This document shows, piece by piece, positions 37,818 through 64,000 of a stretch of 64,000 bases of DNA. Origin of the DNA: Apostichopus japonicus (taxonomy: Eukaryota; Echinodermata; Holothuroidea; Aspidochirotida; Stichopodidae); the NCBI RefSeq assembly GCF_037975245.1, contig NC_092577.1, positions 33,066,398 to 33,130,397 of the forward strand. Direction: 5' to 3'. Each line of letters opens with the position of its first letter. Position 1 is the first letter of the stretch. The notes under the pieces are model-generated. The model had not been told where the DNA came from, searched no databases, and saw nothing but the letters and a program-made list of their open reading frames with translations. Both the position numbers and the translations under genes were made by a program.

Positions 37818-39540
37818 TTTTGGAATATTGAGATTATATCAATTAAGCTCCGTATGAAATGAAATATTAATGGTGCATAAATGTAAACTAACGAAGAAAC
37901 AGTATGTGGCATGTGCTCGAGCATTTGAGTAATTTAAAAAAAATGTATTATTTGTGACCCAGGGGCATCGAAAGCGAGGTAAAGGCCCCGGAGTACGATA
38001 ATGTCGCCGGACCTTGTTTTGCCCTTGATTTTTTCTTAATTATTCATATGAAATGACCACCTCCCCCTCTCGTAAGTGCTGCCCCCAGTGTGAAATATTT
38101 CGTTTCTTGTAATGCAATATATATAGTAATAAACATCATGTTTTTTTGTACAGAATGCTTTCTGCAAACGTAGGCAAGAGGAAACGCATGTGTTAAACGT
38201 CACCAGTATATATATTGCCCAAAAGATTCCACCGAAAAAAAAATAGTCATAGTTTGAACATCCACCCAGTACACATAATACTGCCACCACTTACTAAGCA
38301 CAAGTTTCCTTTAAGTTCCCAGCTTCTCCTCTCGCCGAAGTTGGGTTGGGGGGGGGGAGTTTCTTTAAGATAAAACCCCCCAAAAAGAAAGTAATATTTG
38401 GGGAACTTTTAGCCATTTTTAGCTTGCATCTTTTTTTTTTTGGGGGGGGGGGGGGTTACTGGTGACCTTTAAAGTACCTGTACTCTAATTAATGTGTTTT
38501 CTATTTTTTTTTCTTCATTTAATATTTTTATTAATAACAATAAAAGAAAAGCGTACTTTTTGTAATATAATTCATTAGCAATTTCGGATTGATGGTTGGA
38601 ATGAAACATTAAAATGAACCGGAACCTCATTATTTTCACTATTTTTGTAGCCTAAAGCATTCTTTTCCTCTTCGAGAATAATTATTTGGTTCAATTTCTT
38701 GTAAAGTTCTGTATCGCATGATTGGGTAGTGTCTGTACATGTTTGTTTTTCTCGGAACCAATCACTTTTTCTTTTTGTACTTTCTTCCTCTTTGGCAATA
38801 AAAAAAAGAGTGTCGTCAAAACATTGATTTTGTGTGTCTTCTCAAAATTTAATATTTCATTATTTTTCCACAAATAAGTTGTGGCCGTTGTTTTGTTTTG
38901 TTTTTTGAAAGCATAATCTTCTGTTGAAAATCCAATAGTGAAATTTGTGGTACTGAATACAAAAGGGGTTTTATTTGTTAAGTTTTGAGGTAACTTTATT
39001 TTTTCCCCTACATTAAAATTCACATGTCCCGCTGTCTCTAAAAGTTTGCCCCCCCCTCCCCCAGATTGAACCCTCTTCCGCCGCCCATGTAGAAGTACAA
39101 AGAACTTTGATTTGTACATGATTGTAAAGTTGATGTGGAGGGGTGGGAAGGGGGGTGGGAAAGGAAGATTCCAAATTTCCCTGCCTGAAGTGATATTGGC
39201 ATGGACCTTTTTGGTGCTGTAGGTGGATCAATACATTTTCATTGAGGGTGTAGCTGGGGGACGTATCAGGCTCCCTTATATATAGGGTGAGTGGTCTAGG
39301 GATTCTCCCACAGGACAAAATACATAGCTTAGAAACCAAAATGGTGCTTTTTGAGGCATATTTAGATTACAAAAATGTTCAAAAGTAGGTTTAAACGCAA
39401 AGTTGTGCTATAAAATACTTGTACGTTATTAGTTTTGTTATGAGTTATGTTTGTTGCTGCGATTACCGATAGAGCTGGGGGCATGGCCCTCGCTACCCCA
39501 CTTCCTCCCCCATTTGCGCACGCCACTGATAAAGATTGTG

Positions 39541-39770
39541 GAGTGTTGTTAGCTCAGTGGTTAACGTCGGTGCCTTTCAATCATAAGGTCCCGAGTTCGA
39601 GTCACTCCAAGATTAATGTATGTCGTCCAGTTACAGAGTTCTTGACAATTCATAATCATGGAAGTTAAATATGAATCTAAGAGGCTGACTTCGGTCAGCT
39701 TGCGGCTTTGATAAGCCAATGATGGCTTCTTCGCGGGTTCATGCTTGCAGGAGGATCTATAAAAAAATAC
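39541..39770 (+). mobile_element. tRNA-derived SINE, diverged member of family A
   Basis: The head has A box TTAGCTCAGTGGTTAACG and B box GAGTTCGAGTC. The body ends in TGACTTCGGTCAGCTTGCGG, GATGGCTTCTTCGCGGGTTC and TGCTTGCAGGAGGATC, then an A-rich tail. This core matches the family A SINEs at 19941 and 63043, while the head and central part are diverged. Confidence 0.8.
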
Positions 39771-41993
39771 AAGATTCACCAACCTCAACGGCTTGAATAA
39801 CGTGAAAGTTGTTTACAAATAACTCCTAATATATAGCTTTGAATGATCTGTTTTCGACATTTATCTACGCTACCTTCTGTTCACCTCTTTATTCTTTTCT
39901 GTCTCTCCTCTTTTCACAATTGTCTTTTTTTTAGTGTTGTAAAGCAAGAAAAAAGGTGGTTAAACATGTCTAGGGGCTCTGTAAGAATCAATGTAACAAA
40001 ATAATCCAGAGTGTATTTAAGGGCTATTCCCATTTGTAAGCAATCTATAGCTATACTGTAGACAAGATTTTTCCATCCATTTCTTTCAGAGGAAATTTTG
40101 TGAAAGAGAGCCGACCTTGGCTAGCCTGTGTGAAGTTATGTTATTTGTATGATGAGCTTGTTTAGTTTCTTGCCCAGACCCCTCTGGATTTAGTTTAACT
40201 AGAGAAAATGTTCAAAAGTAATCCAGAAAAACGTTATTTCAAGACTGCAAATCGGTGTTTCGAAGCATTTTTTTCTGATATTGTATGCATCAGGCCGTCG
40301 ATCTTCTCAAAAACCATAAAGACGTTAGAAACACCATCTCCATCAGGATGCAACCACGTTAACTGAAGGGGCGGGGGGGGGGGGTGGAGTTATTCCTATC
40401 TCCGCAATAAAACCAGTTTGTTCAGTCCCCTGTGCCCCACCAAAACCGACAGACAGAATATTACCCCACCCCCCCTCAAAAAAAAAAAGAAAAAGGAGAA
40501 AAAACCCAAGTGCGCATTACATAAAAATGACATGTATATTATGTACCGTACAACAAAAAAGTTCTTCAACATTCTTTCAAAACTTGCAAAATATAGAATC
40601 CACTTTGATCTTTACACTCTCCATTTGACCAATAACTTTAGACATATCCCAATGACGTCATACCATCTTAACTCCCGCACCCCTCATCCCTCCCCCGCCC
40701 ATAACCCAAAGGGTGTGTTGGGCCCGTGATTTGCAGGCATGGCATATACCGATTTGACTGTTCTAGCTAAATTTCAAAGGATAAGTTATAAGTGATAATG
40801 CCACCAATAACAAATATTCAACGTTTCAATTATAACTGTCTGGGTTAATGAATATGAAGAGTGGCACAGTTACAGACAGTCACAGATGGAACTTCACACA
40901 AATTTCCGCCAAGCGGAGCAACCCTGTATTCCTATCTCTATAAACAGCGAACTGCGGCTCACTTCTACGAAATGAATGATTACCCTTAAGTGATTAGCAA
41001 ACAGGATTAAAATGGTTCTTTACATTCCACCTTCGTCATTCTTCTCTATTGTTATGTAAAGCCTTTTTGCAATCTACATTTCTGAAGTAGTCTGACTAAA
41101 CACAAATAGAACTTTCCTCAAAGCTAGGATTGTGATCGATAATTACCATAAACGCACCAAAAGCTTCACTGCTGTGAAGGGATTTCATGATCAGTTCTAG
41201 TCAATAGTATAGACTACTTCATTCACTATACAGGTATCTTGAAGGAGGAAAACTGGGAGGAATCTGAGAATAGAATCAACTTTGGGGATAATATTGGGTT
41301 GATCGACGTGACTGTTTAACCTTTATACTTTATAATTAACGTCAAATTAACGTCATTTTTATTTTATATATGTAAACATCAATATTGTAGTTTTCGTGTT
41401 GCCCAGTACATCAAAGTTGATCCCTGTTCTGGTATGCCTAGCAGAGATATCCGTGGGGTGGGGGAAACAAGTGGATTACTCTCCATAGGCGACGAGAGCC
41501 AACTCGAGCCAGTGACATCATCGGTCCCCTTTATGCATGCACTTTATAGTACTTTACTTTGAAATGATAATTCACTATTCCATTATGACCAGGGGCTGTA
41601 GCTCCCCCCCCCCCCATAGCCCTTCTCGTCAGGCTTGCTTACACAACATGATGTGTTCTGAAACATTACGAGAGGTAAACTTTACAAAAACGACTACCAG
41701 GTGACTGAAAATCCTTCGTCTCAGATTAAGTATTACAGATGTGGACTTGTGCGAATTTGTGAAAGCTTACTTCCTCTCTTCGTAATAATCTAAGATATTT
41801 GTCTTTATCGACATATTTTCAAGTTATGAGACAATAAATAGTGCATAATTAATCAGTACGCGCATTAGAGAATTGACAGATTAAATTGACAGGTGATATT
41901 ATAAGTTAAAAAAAATCAAAATAAAATAAAATTGTTAGCAAACTGCTTATCCACTAGAGAGCCTGTGTAATAGAATGTGTAAAAGTAAGCTGG

Positions 41994-42032
41994 CTTGACG
42001 TTTCGATCCTGGCAGGATTTTCTTCAGAGGCT
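41994..42032 (-). other. Hammerhead-like hairpin motif, copy 3
   Basis: The minus strand reads CTCTGAAGAAAATCC, TGCC, AGGATCGAAACGTCAA. It contains CTGAAGA and GAAAC boxes separated by a short hairpin, the best preserved of the three copies. Confidence 0.5.
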
Positions 42033-42280
42033 AAATGACAAGTAACAGTTAAAAAAAAAAATTAACACCCCTCCCTCAAATAGTGGAAGCTGCAGAAAGT
42101 CTGTAATTAACATAACAAAAGGAAATAATAAGACCTGGGAATGACAAATATCTTCTCCCTTGGATAACAAAAAAACTTGGAGAACAATACGGAAATTTAA
42201 ATGTACAAAAAACAAAATCAATACAAAACGCAGGTTTCCTCAAACATGTGGCAAACGTAATGGGGCCACAAAAGGTGGAA

Positions 42281-42286
42281 TATAAG
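42281..42286 (+). promoter_or_regulatory. Possible TATA box of the MFRP-like gene
   Basis: TATAAG sits 56 bp upstream of the ATG at 42337, which would give a 5' UTR of roughly 25 nt. There is no independent evidence for the start site. Confidence 0.35.
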
Positions 42287-42336
42287 TGGGCAACATCTCT
42301 TAGACTCAAAGACCAGCAGACCAGCGAGGATCTTGT

Positions 42337-58981
<16,645 letters not shown>

Positions 58982-59917
58982 TAAATTTGCTCCTTCCAGA
59001 TGAAGCCTAGCAGTTGATAGATCGGCAGCTATCTACATATAGAGTATTTCTCCTGTCTCTAATCTCTCTTTATGTTTTCCTTTTTAAAATTTTACTCGTC
59101 TTTTTATTCAAATTTGTTGAAGTGCAGACTTTAATATATGACTGAGGTAATATATGATCACAGTTGGGTTTTTATCTTTTATATATTGGACTAAAGGACC
59201 CTCACTTGCTGATTGGATCACCGTCACTGTTTTAAAGTAAGTCTTGATTTCGTAGGCTTCACTCATCCATCTATTGATTGGCTATTTTACACATAGATTC
59301 TCGGCTTAGATCAGGTATATAGGAAGTGTGCATCGTAGCGCAGATACATAGTACACGGTAAATATATAGCTTATGAGCCTATCACCATGATCACGTGTTG
59401 TATCTGTTCCATTTTGAGAGGGGTCAGTGATACCTCCATCTTGACGTAACACCGTCATGAAGACACTGTCACCGTCTGAATGTAAGGGATTGAGGTTGAG
59501 AGTGTGTCAAGTCGTTTGGTTTTCGTCGAGCCTACTCTATCTTGGGTGAATGATTGAAAGTATTGTTTTCCCATGTGAAAACTATAGTAGAATATGTTTA
59601 CAACGAGTTGCATCGAGTGTAAACAAAATAGTGCTGATTGTATGACTTTTACCGGATAGTGTAAGTACGTTTTTGTTGGTGTGTGAGGTGGTAGGGGTTG
59701 GGTGGAGGGGGGGGCTTTTAAAATGTAATTATTCTGTCGTCTTTAGGATCCCTCGTTATCCAACAATAAGGAATGCGGTGAGGTAATGGTGAGGACTGCT
59801 TGTAGGGGGTTGTACTTCTGTGTATTGGTTTCTTATCTTTTAACTAACGTCTTTCAAAATTTGCAATGTTTTTTAAAAATGTTTCCCTTCTTATCATGAG
59901 ATGATTAATTCATTTTT

Positions 59918-59923
59918 AATAAA
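59918..59923 (+). terminator. Poly(A) signal of the MFRP-like gene
   Basis: AATAAA about 940 bp after the TAG at 58979-58981, followed by a short A-rich stretch. Confidence 0.45.
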
Positions 59924-59944
59924 GTCTGATATTAAAAAAACTAA

Positions 59945-62900
59945 AGGATGCTTCAATTTTTTTGTGTTATTGTTTGAATGTACATATAGAAATCTCATAA
60001 ATAAATTTTAAGGGTTTCCTGATGTAATATATATCAAATATTGCTAAAGGGAGTGTCACAATTCGAGGGAAGGGTGTTGATTTCACTAAGCAGGTTTGGA
60101 GTAAGGAGGGTTAAAGTGGCTGATAAAAGTAGTTTCACATAAGAATTACGCTAATGCACGCAGGCTACTATAAGGGTAGTTAGTCTTGGTCAAGACGTTC
60201 GTTCTTCGAATGATAACTTCTGAGGGCGCCCTTCCACAAATCTGCCTGTCAGGAGAATTAGCACTAAAACGAACTGTTTTAACAGATTTTCGCAAGAGGA
60301 TGTGAGGGCGCATTCATGTTGACAATGATGTCTATAACGGGTATTTATGGGCCAGCATTGTGAATACGGTAAGGACTTTACTTGGAACGTATGTACATTT
60401 TATTGGTACACTGTTCAATCGGAATAACTGACAATACTTTGGAAAGTACATGGAGGAGCTGAATCAAAAGGATATGCAACTATTGACCTCAAGTTTGTAA
60501 AGATAATATGCTAAGGGTAACCATTGTTTTTGAAAAAAAACTATATATATATATTTATATATATATATATCGTTATATGTATATATATAGTTATGTATAG
60601 TTATGTATATATATATGTTATGTATATATATATGTTATGTATATATGTTATGTATATGTTATGTATATATATTATGTATATATGTATTATGTATATATGT
60701 TATTATATATATATATATTATGTATATATGTATATATGTTATGTATATATGTTATGTATATGTTATGTATATGTTATGTATATGTTATGTATATATATAG
60801 TTATGTATATATATATGTATAGTTATGTATAGTTATATATAGTTATATATATAGTTATATTGTTATATATTGTTATATACTGTTATATATTGTTATATAC
60901 TGTTACATACTGTTACATATAGTTATATATTGTGATATACTGTTATATATAGTTATATATAGTTATATATAGTTACATATAGTTAATTCTTGTTAGGGAT
61001 TATATCAGATAAGTTTATCTGTGATGTCATCACTGCGGATGTTCTTCAAGATCTCGTTACTATCCTATCACAATAATCTTAATGGTGATACATTTGAAAT
61101 GTTTGCTTAGCTGTCAATAGTCTCTGTACCTAGAATTCCTTTCAAATTCAACTTTTTGTAGGAATGATACATTTTGTCCTCGTTAGATGATTAAAACATT
61201 AATCTCAATAAACAAACGTTCTTAGCTCAACTGACATGATGAAACTTATATCATAGGCTTATCTGGACTTTGCATCCTAATAATCCAGCATTTAATAACA
61301 AGAAAGGTCCAGCCAAATCACGGATTATCTTTACTGAAAATCAGCTGGTTGTTTCGTTTCTTTTATATATATATATACCACTTTACTTCAGAGTCAAAAG
61401 TATATATTCAATGGTTCACTCTACGACTCCTGACCTGTCACCTCACTACTATTGCACCTTTCTTTGTACCTGGTTTACATAAATCCTCATTCTCCCACTT
61501 CCTTCCGAATTTACCAGTATACGTTGCTGTACTGTCACGTCCCGCTTTCAAAGCATTCGTATTGGCAGTATGAGCAGTATGATTATCATGTTTCTCTCAG
61601 ATGAATGGTATGAATTGTTCACACTGTCAGTTAGAGTGATCTGAAGCATGATTTTGGAGTACAGTATATATTGGTACTTGCATTGAGAAATGTCTCCCAA
61701 CTGGCTTTTTCATCGTATTTTGCAGTTTAGAGTCATTGCTTGATGTGTATTATCTGCACACGATACACTTGAACTACAAATACACTTGAACACACTTGAA
61801 CATACACTTGAATATACTTGAAAATACACTTGAATTTACAAAGATACAACAATTACGCTTTATTTACGATATGATTGATACCCACATAACATCGAGAAGT
61901 TGGAAAGGCTACCCTGGACCGCTATACTCAAAGAACTAACTACACTACCTAATACTCGTGTATCTATCCGTACATGTCCACAATGCGAGCCATCCAGGTG
62001 TATCTGTTTTGAAACCAATTGATATTTACAATGGATACACCCAAAAAAAAAAGGAAGACAAAAAATAGATGGAAGAATCTTTTATTTACAATTCAGGCAG
62101 AGGTATTCCGTTCTAGTCCCTTTTATACAAACAGAACCAGGTAGACCTTGATCACAGGAATCCATCTATTAGGTAAAAGAGTCTATAGGACTACTCGTTC
62201 CGTGTTGATTTTAAGGCTCTGGTTCGGTCATTCTGTGGGCTATAAAACTCCTAGGATGTTGACATAACTCGGTTGCGGAATTCGTTTACGATTGGGCTTG
62301 GTGCATATTTAGCGGAGATGTGAAGCGGTTTAAAGGGCCAAACTTGGCTTATACATTCTATGACGAGAACTACGGTGAGCAGATCTACATGGCAACATTT
62401 CCATCTTGTTATTACGTGAGAACTCGACAGAAATGCTTTTACTTCGCGATTAACTCGTTTTCATGTCATTTCTTGTGGCGGACAACAGGTTGGTAATACA
62501 TGGTTGGCGATAACATTACATTTTGATTATTTACATTTGGAGGAGATTGGGGATAAAATAGTTCTCGTTTGGACTTGACAAAATGAGAAGAGACTGCATT
62601 AGTGAAGCTACATATATACGCCACTAGAGGACTGAATACTTAATTTTTTGCGGGCTCATTTTCAAGTTTCTCACAAAACCGCGATGCCGATGTTGTTCTT
62701 ACAGGAGGAAACTAACATTACTGTGGTAAGTTTAACCGCTTCATTAGCAGCTCCCTGCATGGTGGAAAAGAGTCATTTTAATTTATGCAGGGTTCGTATC
62801 CACATTAAAGGAGATAGTACAAACCCAACATCACTATTGATCTTTGTGACAGAGATATATGCTACGAACAAATTCCACAAAGGGCGGAGAAAAATCATCT

Positions 62901-63042
62901 TATTCCATTTGGAAGATGTAACAGATTTAATACTCTTTCACACACAAGGCTCGAGACTTGATCAAGTCTAAGTATATGTAATACTGAAATTGAAGTTCAA
63001 GAATATTTGTTAGCACAACCTAAATATTTAGTGACCTAATTC
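59945..63042. other. Intergenic DNA downstream of the MFRP-like gene
   Basis: I found no supportable coding exon. It contains the TA-rich satellite at 60541-60990 and a short run of ACACTTGAA-like units at about 61768-61840. Confidence 0.5.
60541..60990. repeat. TA-rich satellite with TGTTATGTATATA units
   Basis: Alternating TATATA tracts and GTTATGTATATAT units shift to AGTTATATAT and TGTTATATAC units toward the 3' end. The Y/I/M/V-rich open frames it creates are not genes. Confidence 0.95.
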
Positions 63043-63288
63043 GTATGTATGTATGTATATGTGATTTTCCCGCAAGCAGGAACTCGCGAAAGAAGCCATG
63101 GAGGCTTTTAGACTCGCAAGCTGACCGAAGCCAATCTCTCGGCACACATCCATTTAACGTCCATGTCGGGAAGTTGTTATTGAACAACACCCTTGCCAGA
63201 CGACACACATTGCTGTCGGCGGGGAATCGAACCGGGGATCTCATGACTGGGAGACGCCGGCGTTAACCACTAGGCTATACACTCCGCC
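63043..63288 (-). mobile_element. tRNA-derived SINE, family A copy 2
   Basis: Same orientation and almost identical sequence to 19941-20197. I noticed two substitutions and a shorter (CATA)n tail. The head starts at 63288 with GGCGGAGTGTATAGCC. The left flank (TAATTCG) and right flank (TAATTTG) may be an imperfect target-site duplication. Confidence 0.88.
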
Positions 63289-64000
63289 TTAATTTGTAAT
63301 TAATTAATTTGTAATCTAAATATGCTTCTAAATGCACCATTTGTCGTCTAAACGTCTGTTTTTTCTTCTGAGGGAGAACCCCACACACCACGCCCCACCT
63401 CCCACACACTCAACCTAAATCTGTAAATTGAGATTCTCCCCCCTCCCCCCCAACTTTGAAATCCTGTGCATGCCATTGTCTTGATATGTCATAGTCCAAA
63501 TGACAGATTTGAATGCTAGCAATGTTTATATAATAGTTATTCCCATTTCCAACGTGTATGTATATCATATTTGCTATCATGATAGTTACTGATAGTTAAA
63601 CGCAGTAAAACTAAATGACATATTCCGCATCTTTCCCTAGAGTTGATATCGTAGTACAGGCAATACTCTAGTGCGGAATGTTTCACCACTGCAGCTCTGT
63701 GACTTCGAACTGTCCTCCAACCCAACAACTAGATGATAAACACTCAGTTATCAATTCTTTTTTTTTTATGGAAAAGTCGCCCAGGAAAGAACCTGGGCAC
63801 GAAAACCAAACTACCAAACGACTGATCCGCTCTCAGCCCCAGTCCCCTTGCATCGGGACTGTGACTGTGTGATCATCGTCAGGTGTGCATCACCATTCCC
63901 CTTTCTTACCCCAATTCTTTCTTACCCAAACGGGGAGGGCAATGGGTCCAACTATACGCACCCTACTTTTTCCCCATTATTATTGTTATTTTTGACGTGC
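63289..64000. other. Non-coding window end
   Basis: Only short C-rich tracts (63437-63450) and AT-rich sequence were seen. No exon was recognised. Confidence 0.5.

Larger units (their letters stand above)
36055..42280. other. Repeat-rich intergenic DNA between KDM1B and the MFRP-like gene
   Basis: No protein exon could be supported. It contains poly-C/G tracts (36410-36426, 36898-36908, 38347-38358, 38440-38455, 40373-40384), a 57-bp exact duplication, a small inverted-repeat element, one SINE and a hammerhead-like motif, each listed separately. Confidence 0.5.

Noticed and set aside
39541-39612. Possible tRNA gene
   Set aside because: A and B boxes are present but the acceptor stem does not pair, and the body matches SINE family A.
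60524-60832. Open frames rich in Y, I, M and V
   Set aside because: Translation of the TA-rich satellite.
62648-62971. 107-aa plus-strand open frame
   Set aside because: Begins at a non-ATG codon, no domain, no splice or poly(A) context.

Overview
This is a eukaryotic, intron-rich, AT-leaning genomic segment. Four protein genes can be rebuilt exon by exon with GT-AG introns and matching phases. A T-brain/eomesodermin T-box gene, an LSD2-type histone demethylase, C-type lectins and a CUB/LDLa/frizzled protein, set among tRNA-derived SINEs, TTAA-bounded MITEs and many minisatellites, point to a marine invertebrate deuterostome. An echinoderm such as a sea cucumber is my best guess; no species marker was seen.

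Layout: (1) 1750-3425 (+) holds the last two exons of a secreted C-type lectin with a mannose-type EPN/WND site. (2) 6069-12677 (-) is a complete six-exon T-brain gene (661 aa). (3) 12678-20503 is a gene-poor gap holding the likely T-brain promoter and one SINE. (4) 20570-34718 (+) is a complete 15-coding-exon KDM1B (LSD2) gene (815 aa), head-to-head with T-brain. Its introns carry a piggyBac-like element, several minisatellites, a TTAA MITE and hammerhead-like motifs. (5) 35200-42300 is repeat-rich intergenic DNA. (6) 42337-58981 (+) is an 18-exon gene for a secreted protein of about 1149 aa: signal peptide, 2 EGF, alternating LDLa (7) and CUB (6) modules, then a frizzled-like cysteine-rich domain. 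This resembles an expanded, secreted relative of MFRP. (7) 59945-64000 is intergenic, with a TA-rich satellite and a second near-identical SINE copy.

The genes do not form a pathway or operon. T-brain and KDM1B are nuclear regulators that happen to share an intergenic region. The lectin and the MFRP-like protein are extracellular. The most notable items are a 67-bp tandem repeat that has copied the 3' splice site of KDM1B coding exon 13 three times, each decoy leading to an in-frame stop; the MFRP-like gene with four-cysteine LDLa modules and cysteine-poor CUBs; a piggyBac-like relic plus three families of short elements beginning TTAAAGG; a SINE family with a shared core in three copies; and a dispersed motif resembling a hammerhead ribozyme core.
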